The notes: generated from the sequence alone by a model not told the origin. 64,000 bases of DNA from Arthrinium phaeospermum (GCA_006503535.1 QYRS01000002.1:744001-808000); one strand, 5' to 3'; shown: positions 1 to 10,894, numbered from the stretch's first letter. Program-made: numbers and translations.

Positions 1-1322
1 ACGACTAGAATGTTGGATCGCCCCTTGCGGAAGTTATCAACCTGCTCCATACGGGCAGTCTGGTCGAGAGAACCGTAGACATAAGATACAGCAAACCCAG
101 CTTCCTTCAATAGCGTGGCCAGGTAGTCGACGTGATGCTTTGTTGCGGCGAAAATGATGGTGGAGTGCTCTGTGGGCTTTTCCCTACCCCTAGACTTGTC
201 CGGAACACGCTTCCTCTTGTTATTAAACCTGTCGGATTCTGGCTTAACTCCCGCGGGCAGTCCTAGAGGCATCTGGATCAGGTCGTGCAGAATATGTAAA
301 AGGGCTCCTTCTTTCTCGGCACTCTTCACACTGAAGAAGGCGCTTTCGAGATCTGGCGAAACCTTGGTCTCGGCATCCAATCGGACTAGACTAGGGTCTT
401 GGAGGCCTGCACGAGCAAACTCTACCAATGATGCCGGTAGTGTTGCAGAAAAGAGCAGACTTTGCCTCGAAGGGGGGAGCGCGTGCAAAATCTCGGTGAG
501 CTGAGCTGCGAAACCCATTTCGAAGAGTCTATCGGCTTCATCGAATACCACATATTGAACGGAGCTGAGACTAAGGCCCATTTCAACCTTCAGATGGAGG
601 AAACGACCGGGGGTGGCGATAACGATATCCGGGTTCGAAGTCATGGAGCCGAATTGCTCCTCCAGACTGTCACCACCGACCAAGAGAACGCATTTCAGGT
701 CAGTCCCTTTGCTGAACTCCTTGACGACCTTCAGCGTCTGGATGGCCAGTTCTCGCGAAGGCGACAGAATCAAGCCCCTGGATCCAATGGTCGCGCTATG
801 GGCTCTGAGCCTCTCGATCATAGGGATGACGAAAGCGGCGGTCTTTCCGGAACCTGTCCTAGCCATACCCACCAGATCTTTTCTCTCGAGAATCAAAGGG
901 ATCGCTTTTCGTTGGATAGGCGTGGGTACGGAGAAACCTTTGCGGGTGATAGCTCGTAGCAGATTGGCATTGAGGCCTAGAGACGGTCAGTTTCTCCTCC
1001 CTCATCGCAGGGCTTAACAGTAGCATTGGGCGAAATGTCGACTTACCCATTGCCTGGAAACCTCCGCCCTTCTTGGCCGATTTGCTCTTCAAGTTGCCAG
1101 TTTTGCGAAAGGATGCGGCTTGTGTTAAAGCAATGAATGCCTCGTCACCGTCGTCGTCGTCGTAGCCCGGGCCTCCCTGGCACCGCCTCCGAAGATATCT
1201 TCAGCATCAAAGGCCATCCCATCCTGCGCATCGGCCCTCCCGCCATCGTCAGTATAGAGCGAATCGAGGATATCGACCTCGTTCTCGGACGCGGCCGGCG
1301 AAACGGCGCGTCCTGAGCGCAT
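1..1322 (-). CDS. dbp10: ATP-dependent RNA helicase DBP10 (DEAD-box), N-terminal part
   Basis: This is a DEAD-box RNA helicase of the Dbp10/DDX54 family, which acts in the nucleolus in 60S ribosomal subunit assembly. The visible protein has the family N-terminus ([14 protein letters not shown]), then [10 protein letters not shown], the Q-motif segment [13 protein letters not shown], Walker A ARTGSGKT, the motif Ib-like TPGR, DEAD as [12 protein letters not shown] and SAT as LLFSATLP. The C-terminal half lies beyond base 1. The exons read 1322..1047 and 976..<1. The intron 977..1046 (70 nt) has GTAAGT and CTAG ends. The frame slips by one base near 1165-1185: the start and the [14 protein letters not shown] segment are in different frames and no intron fits, so one base appears to be missing. 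The start at 1322 is the first ATG and matches the family. It is transcribed away from the J-protein gene. Family assignment is firm; the frameshift may be a sequence error. Confidence 0.93.
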
Positions 1323-1765
1323 TTTGGCGATAAACTATTTCAATCCGTAGCGGAAGGTATTATAAAAGAGTGTCGAGAAAAACAAAGGGCGTCGAAGTGG
1401 ACAGAATGCGATTTTGCTGAGGCGTGCAGTGTTGAATCCTCGCCAGAGGAAAAGCGCTTTGCACATCCTCTCTTCCTCTGTCCCGCTTGAATTTTTAGTG
1501 GAGCCAGACCCCTGCCAGTCATCGATAAGATGGCGATAAGCCTGGAGCGGGACCCAATAGACCCAGTAGGTTGGTGGTACCAGTGCTTATTATTAGTCCC
1601 CCATGCCCCAGCTGAGGTCCCTCAAGTTGACGTCGGTCGCAACCACCCGCCCTTAGATTCGGTATATTGTCTTCCTGTTTGCAAAGCACGGCGCGCGAAT
1701 AGATTCCCCGCAACTCCCACTTTCTCTCACATCCGTCTCTGGCTTTACCGACACCACTGGTCAAT
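1323..1765. promoter_or_regulatory. Divergent promoter region, dbp10 / J-protein gene
   Basis: This 443-nt gap separates two genes transcribed outward, so it must hold both 5' UTRs and promoters. I see pyrimidine-rich stretches near the J-protein start (around 1715-1760) but no clear TATA box. No coding feature is supported here. The role is inferred from gene orientation alone. Confidence 0.5.
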
Positions 1766-2583
1766 ATGGCAGCCGAGATTCCGTCAGACCCCAAGTTGAT
1801 GGAGAAGGAGGACATAGATGCACTTGATGCGCTCGCCTCCGAGGCGAAGGAGTTTGAGAAGGTAAGGCCCCCTTCCGTTGCCCTGCCTCTCCAGACATTC
1901 GAACGTCCATGGCTAACTTCTATCTCAGGATGCCGAAATCGACCGGATTCTCAAGGCCTTCCGCCTCGATGCGTACGTCCTACCACTCACTCCTCCTTTA
2001 ATGTCGGATAATCACCACTAACACGCTGCCCCTCTCCTACAGCTACGCCGTCCTGGACCTGAACCCGGGCGTGCCCGAGTCCGACATCAAGATGACGTAC
2101 CGCAAGAAGTCGCTGCTGATCCACCCGGACAAGACCAAGAACCCGCAGGCGCCCGACGCCTTCGACCGGCTCAAGAAGGCGCAGACGGAGCTGATGGACG
2201 AGAAGCACCGGGAGCGGCTGGACGAGGCCATCGCCGACGCGCGCATGCTGCTCATGCGCGAGCACAAGTGGACCGTCGACTCGCCCGAGCTCAAGACGGA
2301 CGCCTTCGCCCGCGACTGGCGCGTCAAGACCCGCGAGGTCCTCATCGACAACGAGCAGCGCCGCCGCCGCCAGGTCAAGGCCCAGATGCAGGAGGAGGGC
2401 CGCGAGCAGCGCCGCCAGGAGGAGGAGATCGACGAGCGCAAGCGCAAGCGCCAGCACGACCAGGACTGGGAGGCCACCCGCGACCAGCGCATCTCCAGCT
2501 GGCGCCAGTTCCAGAAGGGCAAAGGGGGCAGCAGTTCGGGCGAGCCCGGCAAGAAGAAGAAGAAGGTCAAGCCCATCGGATGA
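1766..2583 (+). CDS. J-domain protein, DNAJC8/Spf31-like
   Basis: The CDS joins 1766..1861, 1929..1972 and 2043..2583, giving 226 residues. Introns 1862..1928 and 1973..2042 have GTAAGG and GTACGT donors and CAG acceptors. After a short acidic N-terminus, the J domain (about residues 47-105) runs from YAVLDLNP and carries the HPD tripeptide in LLIHPDKTK, needed to stimulate Hsp70 ATPase. A long basic, coiled-coil-like helix rich in Arg, Glu and Gln follows. The C-terminal SSWRQFQ-type block and lysine-rich tail resemble human DNAJC8 and fission yeast Spf31, which associate with spliceosomal proteins in the nucleus. The start is the first ATG and the frame is intact through all exons. The gene is convergent with mlh1. 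The J-domain call is certain; the DNAJC8 subfamily call rests on the C-terminal motif. Confidence 0.9.
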
Positions 2584-3190
2584 GGAGACTGTTATGAAAC
2601 AAGCCCTCGGAAGTCTGTGGGGGTGCTCTGCTCACAGATATCTACTTATTTTCAGCGCTTAGCAGGGTCTCCTAGATGGAGAAACGAGGATACGATACGG
2701 TCGGCGTTAGCGGCATGACATTGGTTTTCCTTCTGGCTTTACGCTGTGAGTTCATTAATAGAACCGGATGCGTCTTTTCGAGCCTAACTCCCTTAGAGAA
2801 TATTCGCCCCTCCTGACTACAGATCTACCCCCTTTAACGCGTTGCAAAAGTACGAGGCAACCAGCAACCTCTACAGGCTGCCTGTGAGAACTGGGAAACG
2901 CCATGAGATAATCGTAAAGGTAAGTTCCATCATGAGTCTTATGAGTTCTTTATTATATCTGGAAGCTACCTTGATTGATGCACAGAGATCTTGTGAAGTC
3001 GTCATCCAGCTATTCCCTTACCATGATACAGCCATCCATGTCAATACCTAGTATGTACGCGCCTTTGACCAACATCCCGTAGTAGCTCGCGTCAAGATCG
3101 CATACAAATAATAGGTAGCAAATCAATACCAAGCTCCAGCTCCAGGGTATCTGTCGTCGGTCCATCTTGCTGGCGCACCATTCCCGGGCC
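2584..3190. other. Convergent intergenic region, no gene seen
   Basis: This 607-nt gap lies between the 3' ends of the J-protein gene (+) and mlh1 (-). It should contain both 3' UTRs and poly(A) sites. Short open frames occur (for example 2842-3051) but show no conserved motif, and I see no RNA gene. Confidence 0.6.
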
Positions 3191-5498
3191 TTAACATCTC
3201 TCAAATACTCTGTAAAGTCCCTTCAAGTCGGCTAGTTCTAGCACGCCGCCGTTCATCAACGACTTCGTAGCTACCAGTCTTGCCTTGAATGCTGGGAAAA
3301 AGACATGCTCGACTGCCCGTCTGACGTGCGCTCGTCTGGCCTTGAGCTCTTCTGGGATGTCCTCCGTCTCCAATTCCTCGGCGTGGCCTGGCATTGACGG
3401 TAACTGCTCCGGCACATAGAATCTTGCCAGCTCATGGAGGAAACCCTCGAAACAGGCCTGCTCATCATCCCAGTCCACGTGCGGGCCGAGCCGGAGTAGA
3501 AATAGAGGGAGCTTTGCCATGGGCGGCGTATATCCTTTGCATAGAAGCGGGATACTGATCAATTCGCCAGCTGGAGAGATTTCGAGACTGAAGTACTCCT
3601 GCAACATTTCGCGTCGCTCAATCAATTGGCCTGTCACCAACTCAACGACTTCCTCAACCTTGTAATCGTCGTCCTCGGCAACTACTCCATCAGATACAGA
3701 TGCCTTTTCACGTTCGGCGGCAATAGCGAGAACTTCGCGCAGATTAAGAGCTGGCTGAAATTTGATAGTGCCAAAGTTCCCGAAATCTGTGAGACCGACT
3801 TGGTAGAAATATTCGAGACAAGCGCGCCCATAATCCACCAGGTAAAGCTTCACGCCACCCTGCATAGCAGCCAGTCTCCTCCGCTCGTCGACTATGCCGA
3901 CAAACGTATGGCCGGCAAATACCTCTGTCAGGCCGTGATGCATATCATCCCTCACTTGGGTGCGTAGCTCACGCACACTTGTCAGGCGACAGATAATAGG
4001 TTCGCGGTCTGTGATTTGGTACTCTGGCTCTGTGTCCATGTCCTCTGACGCCCCCAATGGCCCCTCTTTGTTAGCGGTCGGGAACATACTGGTAATTTTA
4101 CGCATCGAGGAATCTGTGCGTATCAGGTTGTTCTCGTAGGGCCGAACTGGAGTCTTGCCTTTTGGAATAGGCGTCTTCGCCGAGGAGCCACTGGGATCAG
4201 GCTGTGGCGTGCTCGAGGTACCAATACTTCCAGGTAGCAAGGACTGTGTCAAGGACTGTGTCGTGAAGGTACGACTCGCATCGACAGCGGCCAACTTGTC
4301 TCGAATGTTCTCGCAAATTGCCTGAATGATTTCGTTTCGTTGAGGAAGTTCACTTCCCGCTTGGTTGGATGCACGTTGACATCTACACGCTGGGGGTCGA
4401 TTTCAAGGCTGAGATATACAAAGGGGTGGCCATTCTTTGGCAAGAAGGTCGAATACGTTTGCTCGATAGCCTTCTTGATATTGGAGGAATCGACCGCTCG
4501 GTGTTGATGAAAATCAGTAGGGTTGTCTTCTTGATATGGTAGTTGGCATTAGTCGCCCCCCCTTGGCGCTGAAGCCATAACGGTCATCGGCCGCAGCATA
4601 CTCAATCAACTCGTTGGCTACGCTGCTACCATGGATTGTACGAATGCGATCCATTGTAGTAGCGGCCGCTTGAATGGCAATAGATGTCCCCGAGTCACCA
4701 TGTTTCTTACAAGAAAAGGCAACTCCTTGGCAGTGGATCGAGTACCGTCCCACCATATCGATAATCTTGTTGTACTCATCGGAGGCAGATCTGAAAGCCC
4801 TCCGCCGAGTTGGCACGTTGTAGAAGAGATCCTCTACTGTGATCTGAGTGCCGTTCCTCCCGGCAGTCGGCTTAGGGTCCGCAGATTGGCCTGGTTTGGT
4901 GGGCACAAGCTTGCCCCCGTCGTAATTGGCACGCCATGCGCAGTTGGAATCTTTGGTCTTTGTGGTGACCGTGAGATGGGCAATGTGGCTTATACTAGCC
5001 AGGGCTTCGCCTCGGAAGCCATAGGTGCCGATGCTATGCAGGTCTTCGAATTTCTTCAATTTCGAGGTGGTAAACCTCTCGCAAAGTATAGACATGTCAT
5101 CTTTCTAGGGAGATCGTTAGGATAAAGTAACATGTATCGGCTTGAGAAGGGAGGACTCACGTCAATGCCATGGCCATTGTCAGTGATTTGCAGGAGTTTC
5201 AATCCGCCTTCTTTCACTAGGACTTCGAGAGATGTGGAGCCTGCGTCAACTGCGTTCTCGATCAACTCCTTCAAAGCATGAACCGGGGCTACGATGATCT
5301 CTCCCGCAGCGATTTTGTTCACGACATCTTGGTCCAATGCCTAGATTTGAGAGTTAGATCGTCAGCTTAAGGCAGTTTGACTGGGAAGTGACCGGACAAG
5401 GTACTTGCCTGAATGCGGCGCGGGCCATCCCCTTCCTCCAAAGACTCATCGCTTTTCTTTTGACTCCTCTTGGAGCGTCCACATCCATGGGCGTCCAT
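3191..5498 (-). CDS. mlh1: DNA mismatch repair protein MLH1, frame-disrupted as written
   Basis: This is MLH1, the MutL-homologue ATPase that pairs with PMS1 in nuclear mismatch repair. The exons are 5498..5409, 5340..5161 and 5104..3191. Diagnostic GHKL motifs are [34 protein letters not shown] and the LFYNVPTRR block. The middle carries [13 protein letters not shown], and the protein ends in the eukaryotic MLH1 signature FERC. Intron 5105..5160 is GTGAGT-AG. Intron 5341..5408 starts with GC (AG|GCAAGT). The start is the first in-frame ATG, giving a 30-residue first exon. Exon 3 changes frame three times, each time by one missing base: in the G7 run at 4556-4562, near 4501-4505 and near 4331-4341. 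The conserved segments [28 protein letters not shown] and [10 protein letters not shown] are each in a different frame. As written, the protein would stop at about 4514. Family identity is certain; functional status is open. Confidence 0.95.
5341..5408 (-). other. GC-AG intron in mlh1
   Basis: On the minus strand the first mlh1 exon ends in CAG and is followed by GCAAGT, the standard sequence context of GC-AG introns. The intron ends in AAATCTAG. Splicing here gives an uninterrupted join from GPRRIQ to [15 protein letters not shown], matching fungal MLH1 N-termini. No GT donor nearby keeps the frame. Confidence 0.85.
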
Positions 5499-6475
5499 TC
5501 TTAAGTCTTGACAAGGTCTGCCGCGGATGAAATATCGTGTTGCTGCCCTGGAGGGCAGTATGTGGATGATATGGTGGCCTAGGCTGTGCAAGAGACCCTA
5601 TCGTTCCCTCGTTAAGGCAGAGCCTGCGCAATCAGTTCCAGACAGCTTGGGTTCTTTAGTGAGCGCCGTACAAGTCGCAAATATCAACCGAATTGGTTCC
5701 TCATTCGTGCGATTTTCTTGGAGTTTCTTGCCGTTTGGACAAAAAGAAGTTGCTCTTGAAGGGGTCAAGATGTAGATGCTGCTGCTAATAAGAATCACAT
5801 GACGGAAGGTGCTTGCTTCAATTGAGCATTGGCCAATTCGAGTCTATACACCAACCAACGCACCTTCCTTCTTTTATTTTCAATCCCGGCTCAACTTCCT
5901 GCAAAGCAATTTCGTGGCCTTACATCTCTTTTCCTAATCCTTCGAAAAAGCACGTCGAATGAGATGGGCCATATATCACAGGATTGTGTGGGTGTCTACA
6001 TTAGCGCAGGACCCTTTGTTGTCACTAAGTCACGGGCGGTTTTCAGCTCTTATCGCTACTGCCTGCTCAAAGTCACCTCACCAAAGCCAAGCTGAAGCTC
6101 AGCCCAAGGGCGCCCTACCCATCAACAGTATGATACTGTACGTTAGATGTAGGTATGGAACTGCATACTTAGCTGGTGGTAGGTGTTGATTGGTCCGCAA
6201 ATTAACTGAAGTAAGTCACGAGAGAAACCTACAATGCATGTAGGATTCGTCTAAGATGGGGTGTGAGCAAGATGGTGTTAGATGCATGTGGCAGTGTCGA
6301 TGAAACCCACGTCACTTCCTTACAGAGTTCCCGGGTCAGCAACTCATAAATAGAAGGGCCAATTAACGTAGCTACTTATACAACCCTCCCCAGACTGACG
6401 CTAACACCGGCTCATTCACTGCCAACAAACTCCTAATATTGTCTGACTCTGAACCGTGATGACCAAACCTCCGCC
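5499..6475. promoter_or_regulatory. Divergent promoter region, mlh1 / arrestin-like gene
   Basis: This 977-nt region separates two outward-facing genes. It contains CCAAT-type sequence in both orientations around 5824-5836 (ATTGGCCAAT) and a TATA-like CATAAATA near 6347, about 130 nt before the arrestin ATG. A pyrimidine-rich tract follows. These elements are seen in the sequence; their use as promoter elements is inference. No conserved coding segment is present. Confidence 0.4.
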
Positions 6476-6512
6476 ATGCCACGACACGCATTCAAAAGCA
6501 ACGCCGGCCTAA
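6459..6512 (+). promoter_or_regulatory. Overlapping upstream ORF at the arrestin start
   Basis: An ATG lies 17 nt before the arrestin ATG, in another frame. It opens a 17-codon frame that ends in TAA at 6510-6512, inside the main coding sequence. It has a purine (G) at -3. If it lies in the mRNA, scanning ribosomes meet it first and cannot simply reinitiate at the main ATG, so it could reduce translation. Confidence 0.5.
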
Positions 6513-8172
6513 GCATTGACATCACCGACTTCCAGTCGGTCTACCTGCCCGGCGACACCCTGCTAGGCCATGTAAGTTGCAGCCAGGCCTTCCCGCCGCC
6601 GAAGAAGAAGGCCGCCGACAACGCCTCGCGGACGGAGGTGCGCATCCGGCTCTTCGGGCGCGCCAAGACCAAAGTGGTGCGCAAGAGCAACAACTCGACC
6701 GAGACCTACCGCGGCCGCGCCGTGCTGTTCGATCAGTCGCACGTCGTGTCGCAGGGCGCCGTGGCGGGGCCCGCGCGGTTCCCCTTCGCCGTCACCATCC
6801 CCGAGACGTCGCAGCCTGGCTTTGCGGCCCGCGGAGACGACTGGGACCGGGAGAGGCGAGTGTCTTACTGCCGCAGCAGCAGCAATCGACCGCGTCAGAG
6901 GCAGGGAAAGGGGGCGGGCATCGGCAAGGATTCTACCTCAGCTCGTCACAGGACGATGTGACGAACCACGGGCTTCCGTCGGTCTATTACTTCGCCTCCA
7001 AGTCCGGCTGGTCTGGAAGCAAGTTCGAGGCGTACATTGAGTACGTCCTCGAGGCCAGCTGGTCTGTCCGGGTGCCCGCGTCACGGCTCATTTTCCCTTA
7101 TTTATCCGCCGGCATTCGACAGCGAAGCCCATCAAGGGCGGCGACTGCAGATTCGGGATCCGTGAAGCTAGTCGCCTCCTCCGGACGGAGATGCTGCTCG
7201 CCGAGAATGCGGAGAGGAAGATGACGTTCCGGGAGAGGCAGCGGAGGTTCTGGAAGCCTTCCAAGACACCCAGGTATACCTATACCGCTAAGGTGGTTCA
7301 CCCAACGGTCGTTCAGCTGGAGCATCCCGACCCAATCCCATTTAAGCTATTCATCGTCCCTAAGCTACGGGATGAGCTTACTTCCATCTGCCCCGACGGT
7401 GATCTCTCCCGCCTACCGCCTGTGGAGTTTGTGTCCATCGAGCTGAGTCTAAAATCGAAGACCCGAATCCGGGCCCCTGGCAATTTCTCCAAATACCACA
7501 AGGAAGAGCGCGAGCACGAGTTCCCTATCCGGTTCGCGCCCTTGCAGGCGAATCACGCTTTCAAGGTCCCCCTCGTTGTGCGAGGCAACATCCGAGATGA
7601 GCCGCCGGCCGATTCCTCGGCTAGTGAGATCTCTACCAAACTCGCTGAGGAGAAGCACATTGCCGCCACGAGCTCCGAGAGTTATAATCAAGGGAATAGC
7701 AACGGTCAATTTTCGATCCGACCCGTCGATGAGGACACCGTGAAAGTCCCCAGCATGCCGATGCTGGACTACTCCCATTTCTCCCCAGCGAGGAGGGCCA
7801 GTTTCTCATGGGCACGCCATTCGATCTCGGCACGCACCTCGGCATCCGCCTCTCCCAGACGGGTTCCTCAACGCTCGGAGCGGCGGCCGAGAGCCCCTTT
7901 GGCCGGTGGCTTTACCCTTCGTTTGACACGTACAACATCTCGTTGACGTACCAGCTGGAGTGGACCATCCGCCTAAGGTGCGCGGGAGAGCCGCACGACG
8001 TCCACGGCAGTGCTGGCGTGCGGGTCCTGCCGCCGAGCAAAGAGCAGGATACCTACAAGAGGAGATGATGGGCCCAGCGGGCATGCAGAAGGAATATGAC
8101 AGCCTGGCCATGGCTATGGGATTGACCGAAACCGCGCTCGGTTTGGTGGCCGACACGCTTGGGGCATTTTGA
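6476..8172 (+). CDS. Arrestin-like (alpha-arrestin) protein, four apparent frameshifts
   Basis: The gene is an intronless arrestin-fold protein. Fungal alpha-arrestins typically link membrane transporters or receptors to ubiquitin ligases and endocytosis. The N-terminal lobe has YLPGDTLLGHV, then FPFAVTIPE. The LPSVYYFA and KFEAYIEYVLEASW segment follows, then LLAENAERKMTFRERQR and VVQLEHPDPIPFKL, and the C-terminal lobe ends near YNISLTYQLEWTIRL. The frame slips four times, each by one missing base: near 6850-6865, near 7091-7104 (LIFP to LFIRR), in the C4 run at 7783-7786 (FSP to SEEGQF), and near 8049-8051 (SKEQD to LQEEMM). Allowing for these it would be about 566 residues and end in ADTLGAF. 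Either consensus sequence errors or a decaying gene could explain this. The start is the second ATG in the leader. No specific orthologue is assigned. Confidence 0.85.
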
Positions 8173-10253
8173 GAAGAGCCATGCTTTAACGCTATGGACG
8201 GCTGAGTAGTTATCACTGAACGGTCTCCATTATATACTAGGTATCAACGCTGGTTTCGATCTGTTTATTCCTCTATTGTAATCAGAGGTAACCGGAATAA
8301 CCAAGGAAGGTACTGGGCAAAGTGCAGTTTATTACAACGGCGGCTTGAAATGAACCCTCAAACCAGATGATTGCATGGAGTCCACCCGGGCCTCCAGCCG
8401 CGGTGACACTCGCTGCACACAATCTCCGGATTCATATCGGCAGCCAATTCTTCCTCGTCAAGCTGCATTGATCTCAAATCCCTCTGTGATTGCTTAGCCT
8501 CATGCTGCCCCATCGCAACAAGCCACCGGGTTGCTGATGTTAGTTTTAATTCCTAAGGCACGACTTGGACTTCGTCAATCCCACGGGGCGACTGTTTTAA
8601 TACCTACTCCTTGGCCGGTATGGGATACTTGGTCAATACCTATCTCCCAACATGTATCGATTGATGCATGTATCTCCTATCCCTACCGTCTAGAAGCGTG
8701 CTACAGTGGTCCGTCAATAGCAGACTGTCTGGGCCCCTTCAAGACTGATGCGTCTAGCCCCGTCCCTATACCTATGGAATCAGTAGCAGTGCCTTTCTCA
8801 AGGTCTACGACATGAAGTTCTTCGCGGACCAAGCTGAGGCCTCCCTGTCATTCCGACCCCCATGGGGGGCAAGACTAGGTAGTAAGTAGAACTGGCGAAG
8901 GCCACAGTGTCAGCAATAACCAAGTTACCTAATGTGTCAACTCGGCTGTGTTGGGGCACAGTGTTCCTCTGTTCATAATGCGGCGCAGCGAAGGTTGTCG
9001 ATGCTGTCCCTCCCCTCGCCCGCCGGCGTTGCTTCCGAGCGGTTGTATTTTATCAGCTGGCCGGAATTTGTGTAACAAGATAACTTCTGCAACAACCAAT
9101 CCGTCCCTGCACCGGCTTTTGCACATGGTTTTCATTGTCTTTATATCATCATGTTGCGGCTAGATCTCAACTATAGTTAACGACTCTTAATCGAATTCTT
9201 ATCTGACTGCATTCGTGTTCAATGCTATATCCACACGAGCCAGGAAGATGGCATCTTCTGTTTTGTTCCGATATAATGGAATTCACGCAGGACGTCACTA
9301 TCCAACATGGCGTAAATTCCGTGTTCTCCTGGATGTCGTCGGCAGAGAACGCAAAACTTACCTATGGCGTTTGGCGCCCACGGAGCAGTGCCTCCCACCA
9401 CAATGTGCACCGCCTATCGTTCGTGACACACGTGTTCTGTAACCATCGGGAGGCCTTTCTAAGGCTTATTTGGGGGCGGCTAGAAAACCCCTGCAACGGT
9501 TTGTCGAGGTGGTGGCTGAGCCTTAGACAACCGCCAAACCTCTCCCTTTTTTATCTCCCAAAGCCTGCTCCAAAACGAGCTTGGGTGGTACGTGAAATGC
9601 CGTGTATACCGTAAGCATGTGAGAGGGAACGGAATAGCATTGATAGCAGGGTAAGCCATGCAATGCACCGCGCTTCCACGGTGTCTTATGTGCATGACAG
9701 CCGCGCTTCAGCTCGTCCCACCTCCACAGGCCTGGCCATCAAATTCAAATTTAGCAGACCTGAAAAACGCTGCTGGGGGTTCTCTTACTTTCTCTTTTCT
9801 GCTTCTTATTCTGTTAAGAGGCTGATCTAGGAAGGACTAGGGTTGTTGATGTGCTGACAAGCCACACACACGGCACCAAGTCTCTAGTGTAAACGGTAAA
9901 GGAACAGAAGAAGAAGACAGACATCCGGCAAGGTGACTAGCCTAGTATTTTCAGATACAACGGATTTGGAAATGCAAGGCGCAGACAAACAGAGCAGTCA
10001 AGTGACGGAAGGCCCGAATAGTAGCCATAATAACCACCTGCTATAGCCTTACATGATGTGTCGTAGGTGTGCGAGGTACCGTTCGAAAGACCGGACTGCC
10101 CTCTGTCGCGCGTCGTATATAGATGTGGTCACAGGCGCACCTCCGCGCGGTGACCCAGCTTTGATAGCGCCGAGGAAGCTACTCGTGTTACTGTTGCATC
10201 GACCATACCATCAGTTCTTGATTGTTTGACTTGATAAAGCAAGGATTCCCATC
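8173..10253. other. Intergenic region, no gene seen
   Basis: These 2.1 kb lie between two plus-strand genes. Open frames here (for example 8531-8815 and 9222-9614) lack conserved motifs, codon bias and splice structure, and overlap one another on both strands. I see no tRNA fold, repeat array or transposon remnant. The right end presumably holds the promoter of the gene starting at 10254. Confidence 0.6.
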
Positions 10254-10894
10254 ATGACCCGATCGGTCGCCGGAAGCCTGGACCAGTCTGCGGTTGAGGA
10301 AGATGAGGCTCTTTCAACCCTTGCAACGGTGGGATCCGAGTACGGCAGCCATCCAAGATAAGCTCAACACGCGGTTTCCCGGAGACTTACTAATTCCAGT
10401 GAGCGCAGAAGTCGCAGTGGGACCCCTCGTGCCGACCGCGAACCCCAAGAACGAACCCACGGTGCTCAAGCAAGACGGCCGTTGGCCCGCGGCCTACATG
10501 TAGTCCGCCCAGTCCAGGCCCAGCAGCCGGCCCAAGACGACCAACAGCCCGCGAACACGCGCGACGACATCCTCGATTGGGACAACAGCCATTTCCGAGG
10601 CCTGACGCCGCCGCCGTTACCGTATGAGACCCGGCCCCAGAGGAAGAAGCGGGCGATCCAGGAGATCATCGCGGATAACAGCCCGCGGAGCCCGATAGGA
10701 TGACCAGGGAGATCGAAGACCTGCTGAAGCACAGAGAGCAGCAGCAGCGGCAGCGGGCAGGAAGCGGTTCTGCCGTGGCCGACGATCAGCGGCCAGACGA
10801 CAATGACCAGGCGGCGGAGAAGGGTTCGAACTCCGACCACGCAGCGAAAAGGATCAAGGCGTCGTCGAGCAAAAGCGAGGGCGGCTTGAGCTAG
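10254..10894 (+). CDS. Hypothetical small protein, charged and probably disordered
   Basis: I do not recognise this protein. A plausible model joins 10254..10339 and 10400..10894. The 60-nt intron has a GTACGG donor, a TACTAAT branch-like site and an AG end, though the branch lies unusually close to the acceptor. Exon 2 is rich in Arg, Gln and Pro, then has the more ordered ILDWDNSHFRGLTPPPLPYE and RKKRAIQEIIADN. The frame closes at 10703, but the next frame continues directly with TREIEDLLKHREQQQRQ and a Lys/Ser-rich tail to a stop at 10894. I infer one missing base near 10696-10700, giving about 193 residues. The predicted helix with flanking basic patches could be nuclear, but no domain is recognised. 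The model could be wrong at either end. Confidence 0.5.

Noticed and set aside
2043..2576. 177-codon open frame on the minus strand
   Set aside because: It is antisense to the J-protein exon; the Ser/Arg-rich sequence mirrors the lysine/glutamate-rich real protein.
7072..7122. A 51-nt intron in the arrestin gene
   Set aside because: GTGCCC is a poor donor, and reading through with one extra base near 7097 gives the family segment LIFPLFIRR, so a missing base explains it better.
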